Of a DNA stretch of 11,355 bases, positions 1 through 6,403 are shown piece by piece. The translations under genes and the position numbers were made by a program. The DNA lies in NCBI GenBank assembly GCA_948742005.1, contig CAPYQR010000042.1, forward strand, positions 1-11,355. Direction: 5' to 3'. The number at the start of each line of letters is the position of its first letter. The stretch's first letter is position 1. The notes under the pieces were generated by a model. That model saw nothing but the letters and a program-made list of their open reading frames with translations. It did no database searches and had not been told where the DNA came from. This stretch comes from an uncultured bacterium (GTDB lineage: Bacteria; Cyanobacteriota; Vampirovibrionia; Gastranaerophilales; Gastranaerophilaceae).

Positions 1-708
1 ACTTAGAGCATAGAGATTATGCGCTTTTATAAAACCTGAGAGTTTTTTATTTTCATAACTTAAATCAAATTCCATCAAACCTTGATAATTTTTAAAATTT
101 TCAATAAACTTTTTCTGCGGGTCTTTTGATTTTTGAAATCTTAATAGAGTCTTCATAACAGCTTCAACAGGAATTTTTTGCGCTTTTAAATTATAACGCG
201 CTGATTTGAAAGTTGAGTTAAATGTTATGTTTTCAAATTTAATATTAACATCATAAAGAACTATATCAGCTTTTGAAATCTGAACATTAAAAACTTTAGA
301 TAAAATAAATTTATTACTTTTTTTCTTATTTCTCTTTTTATTTTTCAGCCTTGTTTTTTGTTCATCAAATGCTTTTTTAAACTTATGCGAATCTAAAAAA
401 AGATAATTAATTTCAGCACTTTTGATTTTTAAAGTTTTAATATCCGAGTTTATTTTTAGCTTTTCAAGCCTTAAAACATCCTCAATTTCAATCGAATCAG
501 CAAATATTTGTGCATTTAAATTTTTGGATATGGAAATGTTTAAATTTTTAATTTGTGTTTTTAAATTTGTTTTATTTAAAACGATTTTTTCAATTTTCTG
601 TACAAAATTAGGAGAATTTATAATTTTAGGCAAAAAATAAAGAAGCGAAAAATAGAATAAAATTAAAAATACCGTTAAACAAAAAAATAAATATAAAAAT
701 TTTTTCAT
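1..708 (-). CDS. AsmA-like membrane-anchored protein, N-terminal part (runs off the window)
   Basis: The frame is open from an ATG at 708 to the window edge, giving 236 residues with the C-terminus missing. Residues 4-27 form one strongly hydrophobic N-terminal helix after MKK, a signal anchor. The rest is rich in short beta-type stretches (for example LKIKSAEINYLFL and VQISKADIVLYDVNIKFENI) typical of AsmA/TamB-like envelope proteins, which are anchored in the inner membrane and extend into the periplasm. A very basic stretch (about residues 119-133, LKNKKRNKKKSNKF region) interrupts it. The start lies 14 bp after the stop of the HEAT-like gene, so the two are probably co-transcribed; the SD is weak. 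The gene is clear, but the family call rests on overall pattern only. Confidence 0.6.
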   Translation of the reverse strand, partial: MKKFLYLFFCLTVFLILFYFSLLYFLPKIINSPNFVQKIEKIVLNKTNLKTQIKNLNISISKNLNAQIFADSIEIEDVLRLEKLKINSDIKTLKIKSAEINYLFLDSHKFKKAFDEQKTRLKNKKRNKKKSNKFILSKVFNVQISKADIVLYDVNIKFENITFNSTFKSARYNLKAQKIPVEAVMKTLLRFQKSKDPQKKFIENFKNYQGLMEFDLSYENKKLSGFIKAHNLYALS

Positions 709-722
709 AAAGATTATTTATA

Positions 723-1025
723 TCATATTTCAGACAACAAATAATCAGCCATCCATTGACATTCTTTATTTTCGCAAGCAAAAGCTTTCAGAGGGTCAAT
801 CGCCGCTTCGCCGATTCTTATTATGCTCATTGCAACAATTCCTCTTTTTAAGCCTTTGAGGGTTTTTAATTTGTCAATCAAAATCTCAACAACCTTTGCT
901 CCCATTGCAACGATAGAATTTTCTACGTCATTTTTAGTTGCTGAATCAACATCAGAAAGTAAATATTCAAGTTTTTCTTTCACGTTTTCCTGTTTTAATA
1001 CATTAGAATTCACTACGGCTTGCAT
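723..1025 (-). CDS. small HEAT-repeat-like protein
   Basis: This 100-residue protein ends in TGA. It starts at ATG 1025 behind a good SD (AGAGGAAA), which fixes the start. It looks all-helical. Residues 33-55 (NDVENSIVAMGAKVVEILIDKL) and 61-81 (RGIVAMSIIRIGEAAIDPLKA) each show the helix-turn-helix pattern of HEAT/PBS-lyase repeats, including the xxMGxxxVxxLI and RIGxxAIxPL signatures. Such repeats are protein-binding scaffolds; no catalytic motif is visible. There is no signal peptide, so it is probably cytoplasmic. It is followed after 14 bp by the AsmA-like gene, suggesting one transcription unit. A TATACT at 1075-1080 on the minus strand could be its -10 box, but no good -35 is present. 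The partner and role are unknown. Confidence 0.75.
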   Translation of the reverse strand: MQAVVNSNVLKQENVKEKLEYLLSDVDSATKNDVENSIVAMGAKVVEILIDKLKTLKGLKRGIVAMSIIRIGEAAIDPLKAFACENKECQWMADYLLSEI

Positions 1026-1093
1026 TATTTTCCTCTTTTTTTTGATTGCTTGTATTATTTTTGATTTCTTATATAGTATAAAAGATAAAAAAT

Positions 1094-1161
1094 AAAAAAT
1101 TGCTTTTCTTTATACTATCTTAATATCATTATTAATTTTTTTAAAATTTTAGCAATTTTTT
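1094..1161. repeat. 11-bp inverted repeat between divergent genes
   Basis: AAAAAATTGCT at 1094-1104 is the perfect reverse complement of AGCAATTTTTT at 1151-1161, with 46 bases between. It lies in the 218-bp gap (1026-1243) between the HEAT-like gene and the 163-residue gene, which are transcribed away from each other. It could be a paired operator or a long-looped RNA hairpin. Most of it is A/T, so chance is a real possibility. Apart from weak -10-like sequences, I see nothing else in this gap. Confidence 0.3.
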
Positions 1162-1243
1162 AAGAAAAAATTTGTTTATATAAATAACTGCAGAATTTTT
1201 TACGGAATTTACATTAATTTATTTTAGGAATGGAGTTAAATTT

Positions 1244-1735
1244 ATGTCAGACTTATTAACAGGCGCAATCATGGGCGCAAAGGTTTCACAATTTAAAAAC
1301 AGTGAATACAACAAAGGTTCAATTGAAAATACGGCGGGTCATGCTTACAAACAAACGAAAAACACCATAAAAGGACTCGCAAAAGATGCTTTTATTTTAA
1401 CAACAGGTACAGCAGCAACCGCAGGCACAGCAGCTGTTGTTTCAAAATCAAAAACCGTTCAAAAAGGCTTAAGTGTATTAGGAACAAAAATTTTATCTCA
1501 CAATTTCACTCCCCTTTTAGAAAAAATCGGGCCTTTTGTACTTAACGCAGCAAAATTTACAAATAGCGCAATAGAAAGAATGAGCGCACTTCCTAAAAGC
1601 GCAAAAATTATTGTGGCAGCAGGCGCAGTCATAACAGGACTTTTGATTCAAAAGAATAACAATAAAACACTTTATGATTCAGGAAAAATTTCGCAAGAAT
1701 ATACTGATAAACAAAAAATAAGCGAAATTTTATAA
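1244..1735 (+). CDS. unrecognised protein with two hydrophobic segments
   Basis: This 163-residue protein begins at an ATG with an SD (AATGGAGT) 8 bases upstream and ends just before a terminator hairpin, so it is very likely a real single-gene unit. I do not recognise a family. The N-terminal 45 residues are polar (Lys, Asn, Thr). Residues 48-66 are small and hydrophobic (Ala, Thr, Gly, Val), residues 84-104 are amphipathic, and residues 121-135 (KIIVAAGAVITGLLI) form a second hydrophobic helix, after which comes a charged tail. The Ala/Gly/Thr-rich segments suggest membrane association or packing against lipid rather than an enzyme. No cysteine or catalytic pattern is visible. Confidence 0.7.
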   Translation: MSDLLTGAIMGAKVSQFKNSEYNKGSIENTAGHAYKQTKNTIKGLAKDAFILTTGTAATAGTAAVVSKSKTVQKGLSVLGTKILSHNFTPLLEKIGPFVLNAAKFTNSAIERMSALPKSAKIIVAAGAVITGLLIQKNNNKTLYDSGKISQEYTDKQKISEIL

Positions 1736-1743
1736 AATTTTAA

Positions 1744-1782
1744 AAAATCCCTCTTTTTAAAGACAAAAGGAGGGATTTTAAA
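1744..1782 (+). terminator. Rho-independent-type terminator after the 163-residue gene
   Basis: AAAATCCCTC (1744-1753) pairs with GAGGGATTTT (1770-1779). The stem is extended by TTTT (1754-1757) with AAAA (1765-1768) across one bulged G, leaving a 7-base loop. The stem's own 3' arm supplies a run of four T. It separates the 163-residue gene from the thioredoxin-like gene. Confidence 0.75.
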
Positions 1783-1869
1783 TTGAATAACTATACTAAT
1801 TAAATTATCCAATTCCCAAATTTAAATTTTATTGTATATAATTAAATGTAATTAAATAAAGGAAAAAAT

Positions 1870-2283
1870 ATGAAGAATTGGATTATAGTTTTATTAATTT
1901 TTGCAATGCCAATGGGAATTTATGCTTATTTAGATGCCAAAGCACAAAACAACATGATGTGCGCAGCAAAAAGTACGCCTGCACAAGGTCAAAAAATGAA
2001 AATTATCAAATTTTCATCCCCGATGTGTTCAGAATGTAAACAAGCAGGAACTGAACTTGATAAAGCGGTTAAAACCCACAATGATTCTGTCATAATTGAA
2101 GAAATCAACGTTACTCAAAACGCAGGAAAAGAGGGTAGCTACACAAAAGATGCAATAAAAAAATACAAAGTTACAATCGTTCCAACCCTTGTTTTTGTGA
2201 ACAAAGAAGGAAAACTTGTCCACAGGCAAGAAGGGGCTATGAAATCTGAAGAAATTATCAAAGTAATTGATAGCAACAAATAG
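1870..2283 (+). CDS. membrane-anchored thioredoxin-like protein with a CSEC motif
   Basis: This 137-residue protein has an N-terminal hydrophobic signal or anchor (residues 4-20) and then a thioredoxin fold. It shows strand MKIIKFSSP, redox motif C53-S-E-C56 at the start of the next helix, a second strand around VIIEEINV, and the cis-proline loop VTIVP105T followed by LVFVNKEGK. The tryptophan of the classical WCxxC motif is missing (here PMCSEC). Such proteins act outside the inner membrane as thiol-disulfide reductants or oxidants and receive electrons through a membrane relay. That fits the ccdA gene 43 bp downstream in the same direction. An extra Cys31 lies just after the anchor. SD AAAGGA precedes the ATG. 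A TATAAT at 1837-1842 could be the -10 box, with no recognisable -35. The natural substrate (cytochrome c maturation or another pathway) cannot be read from the sequence. Confidence 0.85.
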   Translation: MKNWIIVLLIFAMPMGIYAYLDAKAQNNMMCAAKSTPAQGQKMKIIKFSSPMCSECKQAGTELDKAVKTHNDSVIIEEINVTQNAGKEGSYTKDAIKKYKVTIVPTLVFVNKEGKLVHRQEGAMKSEEIIKVIDSNK

Positions 2284-2326
2284 TTGACAGACAAAGAAAA
2301 TAAATTTTGAACAAGGATAAATAAAA

Positions 2327-3028
2327 ATGCTAGAAAACTTCTCAAACAGCTTAGTGCAATATATGCAGCAGGGCGAATTTGGAATTTCGTTTTTGGGTGG
2401 GGTTTTAGCTTCAATTTCTCCTTGTTCAATCGGGGTTTTACCCCTAATAGTCGGATATATTGGCGGATATGGCGACACTGATAAATTTAAAACATTTATC
2501 CAGCTTTTATCTTTTGTTTTGGGTTTAAGCTGTGTTTTGACCGCAATTGGTATATTCTGCGCGTTAACGGGAAATGTTTTTTCGGCTATTGGCGGAGTTT
2601 ATTGGATTTTATTCTTAGCATCTTTAATTTTAGTTATGGGATTAAATGTTTTAGGGATAATTGAGCTGAATATTTCACCAATCGTCAAAAAAATACCCCA
2701 GGGAAACTCAAACAGCCTTTTTGTTTATCCGTTTTTGGTAGGATGTTTATTTGCTTTTGCGGCAAGTCCTTGCTCAACGCCAATTTTAGCCGGGATTATG
2801 GGTTTTGCAACATTAACAAAAAATATTCTGCTTGCCGCATTAATGCTTTTATTTTTCTCTTTAGGACAGGGTTTAATTGTTGTTTTAGCAGGTGTTTTTA
2901 CAACTTTTGTCAAAGGTGTAAAAAAATTTGCAAATGTTTCCGAGATTCTTTTAAAAATTTCAGGAATTTTACTTGTTATAGCTTCATTTGTAATTTATTT
3001 TAAAGTATTTTCAAGATTTTTTAATTAA
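2327..3028 (+). CDS. ccdA: CcdA/DsbD-type transmembrane thiol-disulfide transporter
   Basis: This 233-residue protein is almost entirely hydrophobic, with about six membrane helices. It is the usual length and layout of CcdA, which carries reducing equivalents from cytoplasmic thioredoxin across the inner membrane. The two relay cysteines sit in matching SPC motifs in the first and fourth helices: ISPC33SIGVLPL and ASPC149STPIL. The proline-rich turn after each Cys is the family signature. The gene lacks the periplasmic domains of full DsbD, so the thioredoxin-like protein encoded 43 bp upstream is its likely acceptor. The start is ATG 2327 with SD AAGGAT about 10 bases upstream. Its last 8 bases (TTAATTAA) overlap the end of the opposing prmC gene, so no separate terminator lies between them. 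Confidence 0.9.
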   Translation: MLENFSNSLVQYMQQGEFGISFLGGVLASISPCSIGVLPLIVGYIGGYGDTDKFKTFIQLLSFVLGLSCVLTAIGIFCALTGNVFSAIGGVYWILFLASLILVMGLNVLGIIELNISPIVKKIPQGNSNSLFVYPFLVGCLFAFAASPCSTPILAGIMGFATLTKNILLAALMLLFFSLGQGLIVVLAGVFTTFVKGVKKFANVSEILLKISGILLVIASFVIYFKVFSRFFN

Positions 3029-3884
3029 AAATTTGTGCCGTTATTACGCGCTCAATTCCCGCTAAATCTTTGATTATATTTATATTTTTAAATTTCTCTT
3101 CTAAAATTTGCTTAACAATTTTACTTTGATTAATTCCAAGCTCAAAAGCCAAAAAACCATCTTTTTTGAGAAATTCAGGTGCTGTTTCAATTATTTTTCG
3201 ATAAAATTCAACACCCTCATCATCCTGTGCAAATAATGCTTCAAAAGGCTCAAATTCAAGCTCTTTTTGAAGATTGTTTTTCTCTTTTAACGGAATATAT
3301 GGCGGATTTGAAACAATTAAATCAAACTTTTCGCATTCTCTTATTTTTGAAAATAAATCAGATTTTCTAATTACAACTTTTCTCACTAAATCTGATTTTG
3401 AAATATTTTCAAGTGCAATTTCAAGCGCAGCAACGCTTTTATCTACAGCTATTATTTCAATATCCTTATTTTTCAACTTTTTTGCCAAAGAACAGCTGAT
3501 TATTCCGCTGCCTGTACCAATATCCAGAATATTGATTTTTTTATTCAAATCTTTAATCAGCTTATAGCTCTCTTCAACCAAAATCTGTGTTTCATCACGC
3601 GGAATTAAAACATTTTCATTAATTAAATATTTTTCATCCATAAAATACGAAAACCCTAAAAGATACTGCAGGGGAATTTTTTCGTCTGCCCGTTTATTTG
3701 CAATTTTTATAATTTCATCCTTATTTGGTATAACTTCCGCGCTTGAATCAAGCAATAAAATTTCTTCTAAAGACAAACCCGAAACTTCGGTTATAATCAG
3801 CTTTGCTTCTTGTTTAAATTCTTCGATTCCCGATTCAAACAATATTTTTTCAACTTTTTTAAAAATTTCATTCATCTTGCACAT
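3021..3884 (-). CDS. prmC: peptide chain release factor N5-glutamine methyltransferase
   Basis: PrmC (HemK) methylates the glutamine of the GGQ motif in release factors RF1 and RF2, using S-adenosylmethionine. Seen here: an all-helical N-terminal domain (to about residue 75), the linker IPLQYLLG and VLIPRDET motifs, the SAM-binding DIGTGSG loop (about residues 121-127), and the catalytic NPPY (about 193-196) followed by IP. The frame opens at 3902, but I place the start at ATG 3884, 5 bases after SD AGGA; this gives 287 residues, normal for the family. An ATG at 3875 is a less likely alternative. The chosen start overlaps the stop of the upstream 167-residue gene by 17 bp, indicating translational coupling. 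The usual partner prfA is not adjacent here. Confidence 0.92.
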   Translation of the reverse strand: MCKMNEIFKKVEKILFESGIEEFKQEAKLIITEVSGLSLEEILLLDSSAEVIPNKDEIIKIANKRADEKIPLQYLLGFSYFMDEKYLINENVLIPRDETQILVEESYKLIKDLNKKINILDIGTGSGIISCSLAKKLKNKDIEIIAVDKSVAALEIALENISKSDLVRKVVIRKSDLFSKIRECEKFDLIVSNPPYIPLKEKNNLQKELEFEPFEALFAQDDEGVEFYRKIIETAPEFLKKDGFLAFELGINQSKIVKQILEEKFKNINIIKDLAGIERVITAQIFN

Positions 3885-4371
3885 TTTCTTCCTGCGGTTC
3901 AATGATTTCCATAATCCAATTCCTTAAATCCAGCCTTGAAGCATTTTCCACGTCTTTTTTTTCAATTCCGTGCGCTTTTGTAATCTTATCATAAAAATAA
4001 AGCTGCTTTTTAGTTGGCTTTAATTTTGACATCTTGAATTCCTGCGCTTTTTTGCGCATTTGTTTAGCGTATTCTTTTTGTTTTTCTAAATACGGTTCTA
4101 TTTTCTTTTTTTGCTCATCTTGATAAAACAGAAAATTCAAATATTTTTCCATTTCGCGAAAAAACAAATCGTCTTCAAAATAATCTTTTAAAAATTCAAA
4201 ATGGGGATTATTGATTTCTATATAATATTTTTCATCTTCAATAAATTTATCAATTATATCTAAAACACCCAAATGAGAAAATTTTTGATAATAAGCTTTT
4301 AAAGTTCCTAAAAGCTGAGATTTTTGACGTGGAGTTAAATATAAAAAAAGGATATTTTTAATATTTTGCAT
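3868..4371 (-). CDS. unrecognised 167-residue protein upstream of prmC
   Basis: This is a hydrophilic, mostly helical protein with no signal peptide and no membrane helix. The first 80 residues alternate aromatic and charged residues (FFREMEKYLNFLFYQDEQ). Residues 86-113 are a highly charged, probably coiled-coil helix. Residues 119-157 (from PTKKQLYFYDKI to LRNWIMEII) form a compact helical unit. That unit resembles the small 'PTxKQ...L...G...A' modules found at the ends of various bacterial proteins, but I cannot name a family with confidence. It starts only 4 bp after the stop of the small upstream gene, without a clear SD, and overlaps prmC by 17 bp, so it is the middle gene of a tight three-gene operon. 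Function is unknown. Confidence 0.75.
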   Translation of the reverse strand: MQNIKNILFLYLTPRQKSQLLGTLKAYYQKFSHLGVLDIIDKFIEDEKYYIEINNPHFEFLKDYFEDDLFFREMEKYLNFLFYQDEQKKKIEPYLEKQKEYAKQMRKKAQEFKMSKLKPTKKQLYFYDKITKAHGIEKKDVENASRLDLRNWIMEIIEPQEENVQDE

Positions 4372-4375
4372 TTAT

Positions 4376-4573
4376 TTAAAATAAATCGTCAGATTCTACT
4401 TCTTTTTTGGTTTTTTGAAATGCTTCAAATTTCATTTTTAAATTCTCAACTTCGTTTGAAATCGGATTTGAAACGTTATTATTTTTTAAATGTTCAAAAT
4501 TCTTAAGGGCTTTTTTTTCAAGCACTTTTTCTTTTAAAAATGTAATTTTAGAATCTTTTGAATTTTCTTTCAT
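4376..4573 (-). CDS. small charged protein, first gene of the prmC operon
   Basis: This 65-residue protein is rich in Lys, Glu and Asn, with a likely helical stretch (ITFLKEKVLEKKALKNFEHL) and a second charged helix before the acidic end ESDDLF. No family is recognised. Support for a real gene: SD GGAAAAG sits 3 bases before the ATG, a good promoter lies just upstream (4592-4620), and the next gene begins 4 bp after its stop. It could be a small accessory or structural protein; nothing in the sequence shows a reaction. Confidence 0.65.
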   Translation of the reverse strand: MKENSKDSKITFLKEKVLEKKALKNFEHLKNNNVSNPISNEVENLKMKFEAFQKTKKEVESDDLF

Positions 4574-4591
4574 TTCTTTTCCAACAAGATA

Positions 4592-4620
4592 ATTATATCC
4601 TCTTATTTTAATAAAGTCAT
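4592..4620 (-). promoter_or_regulatory. predicted promoter of the 3-gene prmC operon
   Basis: Read on the minus strand: ATGACT (4615-4620), a 17-base spacer, then a perfect TATAAT (4592-4597). The predicted transcript would begin near 4585, about 12 bases before the start codon, leaving room for little more than the SD. Confidence 0.6.
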
Positions 4621-4687
4621 TTTTTTAAAAAAAATTGTCAAATATTAATCAAACTTTACAAAAAAGAGCTATTTTATCAAGTTTTCA

Positions 4688-4717
4688 TTGATTTTTAAAA
4701 ATAATTCCTGCTATAAT
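4688..4717 (+). promoter_or_regulatory. predicted promoter of the PIG-L-like gene
   Basis: TTGATT (4688-4693), an 18-base spacer, then a perfect TATAAT (4712-4717). The expected transcription start is near 4724. That is only 5 bases before the ATG at 4729 but about 20 before an in-frame TTG at 4744, which bears on the choice of start. Confidence 0.6.
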
Positions 4718-4728
4718 CTGAAAAAAGG

Positions 4729-5481
4729 ATGGATTTTTTAAAATTGAAATCAAATTCAGATATTTTAAAAAAAATATTTACCCCTCGAAAAAGAATAAAC
4801 AGTTCTTTGTTTTATTTTGCACTGAAAACAAATGAAAAACCAACGCAATTTAAAATTAATATCGATACACGCTGTCTTGTTTTATCTCAATACCCGGGAG
4901 CTGAAACAAGGGGGTTGGGAGGTTTGATTGCACAATATCCGAAAAATTTTGAAGTTTTATCTTTAACAAATGGTGCAATTCCTGAAAAAAACGAAGCAGG
5001 ACACGAAAAAAGGCAACAATTCATTGAAGTTATGAAACAATTGCGCACAAAAGGTTTTAAAGTTTTTAACATTAACACCGGTACAATAAAAGAAAATTTT
5101 TCAACAATAAAAAAAATTGATATCTCGGAAGTTGATTTTGTTTTCTTGCCAAATCTATACGATAACAATGAAGATACTTTTTATCTTTTAAAATATTTTA
5201 AAGAACTTTTAAAAACCAAGGAACACAAGCCTGATTTAAAAATAATCATGTTTGAATCAGACTACGCTCTTGCTATGCCTGATTGTTTTGCTGATATCAG
5301 CAATATTATCGAAACAAAAAAGAAAATGCTTGATATTTATTATCCTGAAAAAGATTGCGGAACTTTTTCTTACCGTGCAATTGCGATTAATTCATTTCGT
5401 GCAGTAAAAGGCGATTGCAAATATTGCGAAGCTTTTATGACGTTTACGATTGAGGATTTTTTGAAAATTAACTTAATTTAA
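4729..5481 (+). CDS. PIG-L/LmbE-deacetylase-like protein lacking the metal ligands
   Basis: This 250-residue protein keeps the layout of PIG-L N-acetylglucosaminyl deacetylases: a first strand leading to a signature loop, GLGGLIAQYPKNFEVLSLTNGA, a helix with the usual Arg (HEKRQQFIEVMKQL), and a C-terminal YCEAF close to the family's YAEAF. The zinc-binding AHPDDE signature is here Q54-Y-P-G-A-E59, so the His and the catalytic Asp are gone. The later H-x-D-H-like site is D145-N-N-E-D. It is probably a non-hydrolytic relative (sugar binding or a partner role) or has diverged chemistry. The ATG at 4729 has its AAAGG directly abutting it, which is poor spacing. A TTG at 4744 (245 residues) is better spaced from AAGGATGG. 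Cysteines 49, 186, 210, 230 and 233 are present; C230-x-x-C233 is notable. Confidence 0.6.
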   Translation: MDFLKLKSNSDILKKIFTPRKRINSSLFYFALKTNEKPTQFKINIDTRCLVLSQYPGAETRGLGGLIAQYPKNFEVLSLTNGAIPEKNEAGHEKRQQFIEVMKQLRTKGFKVFNINTGTIKENFSTIKKIDISEVDFVFLPNLYDNNEDTFYLLKYFKELLKTKEHKPDLKIIMFESDYALAMPDCFADISNIIETKKKMLDIYYPEKDCGTFSYRAIAINSFRAVKGDCKYCEAFMTFTIEDFLKINLI

Positions 5482-5542
5482 TTTCCTTTAAATTTTATTT
5501 ATATTATAATATTTTCATTAATAAAATAAAGGGAGAAAAATT

Positions 5543-6349
5543 ATGGGTTTAATGAGCGGTAAAAAAGGCATTATTTTCGGCGTTTCAAATAAATTTGGAA
5601 TCGCAAATGCAATCGCCGAACAATTAAATGCACAGGGTGCTGAAATTGCTTTCACTTATGCAAACGAAGCAATGGAAAAAAGAGTCCGCCCGATAGCAGA
5701 ATCAATGAATGCAAAAATTTGCCTTGAATGTGACGTTACAAAAGAAGAAGATGTTAAAAAAGTTTTTGAAGAATATAAAAAAGTCTATGATAAACTTGAT
5801 TTTGTCGTTCATGCGGTTGCTTTTGCAAACAAAGATGATTTAATCGGCGATTTTTACACAACTTCACGCGAAGGTTGGGATTTAGCAATGCATGTCAGCG
5901 CTTATTCCCTTGTTACAATTTCAAAATACGCAAAACCGCAAATGGAAGAATCGGGCGGAGGTTCAATCCTTGCTTTGACTTACCTTGGTTCAACAAAAGT
6001 TGTTGCAAACTACAACATCATGGGTGTAGCGAAAGCCGCTCTTGAATCTTCAATGAGATTTATCGCAGCAGACCTTGGTAAATTCAACATCCGCTGCAAC
6101 TGCTTATCCGCAGGCCCGATTAAAACCATGGCAGCAAAAGGCATCGGCGGATTTGACAGAATGTTAAAAGCAAACGCCCTAAAAGCACCTCTAAAACGCA
6201 CACCAACCGTTGAAGAAGTCGGAAAAGCAGGTTTATATTTATTATCCGATTTATCATCAGGCGTAACCGCACAAACCCAATTTGTCGATTGCGGCGCGAG
6301 CGAAGTTTTTGCATCACTTGATGAAATGGCACAAATTAAATTTGATTAA
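5543..6349 (+). CDS. fabI: enoyl-[acyl-carrier-protein] reductase (NADH-type)
   Basis: FabI reduces the trans-2 double bond of enoyl-ACP, the last step of each fatty-acid elongation cycle, in the cytoplasm. The 268 residues match the family's length. Seen here: the divergent short-chain dehydrogenase nucleotide loop GVSNKFGIANAIA (13-25), CDV at 63-65, VVHAVAFA (88-95), and the catalytic Y147 and Y157-x6-K164 (YNIMGVAK), with the spacing of FabI rather than of ordinary SDR enzymes. SAGPIKT and the late DLSSGVTAQ block also fit. The intact Tyr/Lys set predicts an active enzyme of the triclosan-target family. The ATG is preceded by a strong SD (AAAGGGAG), and TATAAT at 5505-5510 is a likely -10 box with a weak -35. 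A strong hairpin terminator follows. It appears to be a single-gene unit. Confidence 0.95.
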   Translation: MGLMSGKKGIIFGVSNKFGIANAIAEQLNAQGAEIAFTYANEAMEKRVRPIAESMNAKICLECDVTKEEDVKKVFEEYKKVYDKLDFVVHAVAFANKDDLIGDFYTTSREGWDLAMHVSAYSLVTISKYAKPQMEESGGGSILALTYLGSTKVVANYNIMGVAKAALESSMRFIAADLGKFNIRCNCLSAGPIKTMAAKGIGGFDRMLKANALKAPLKRTPTVEEVGKAGLYLLSDLSSGVTAQTQFVDCGASEVFASLDEMAQIKFD

Positions 6350-6356
6350 TAATTTC

Positions 6357-6390
6357 AAAAATCGGGGTCTTTAAAGATCCCGATTTTTTT
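6357..6390. terminator. bidirectional terminator between fabI and the SPFH gene
   Basis: ATCGGGGTCTTT (6361-6372) pairs with AAAGATCCCGAT (6373-6384), with one G-T wobble and an effective TTAA loop. Seven T (6384-6390) follow on the plus strand. On the minus strand the same hairpin ends in five T (6357-6361). It can therefore stop fabI from the left and the SPFH gene (stop at 6404) from the right. Confidence 0.85.
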
Positions 6391-6403
6391 AATGTTTTAA
6401 TAA

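Noticed and set aside
422..640. Plus-strand open frame opposite the AsmA-like gene
   Set aside because: It is Phe/Lys-rich shadow translation; the minus-strand frame is open over the full 708 bases and begins with a proper membrane anchor.
823..1095. Plus-strand open frame of 90 codons opposite the HEAT-like gene
   Set aside because: The minus-strand frame has an SD and HEAT-type signatures; the plus-strand product is low complexity Phe/Ser/Ile-rich.
2029..2478. Long open frames on the minus strand across the thioredoxin and ccdA genes
   Set aside because: They lie antisense to two well-recognised genes, have no SD and no family pattern, and look like composition effects.
3885..3902. Upstream ATG of prmC at 3902
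   Set aside because: It has no SD and would deepen the overlap with the previous gene; ATG 3884 has AGGA at good spacing and gives a normal family length.
5484..5536. Possible hairpin in the fabI leader (TTTTATT/AATAAAA) hiding the SD
   Set aside because: Pairing is imperfect and purely A/T; no recognised FapR- or FabT-type operator is visible.
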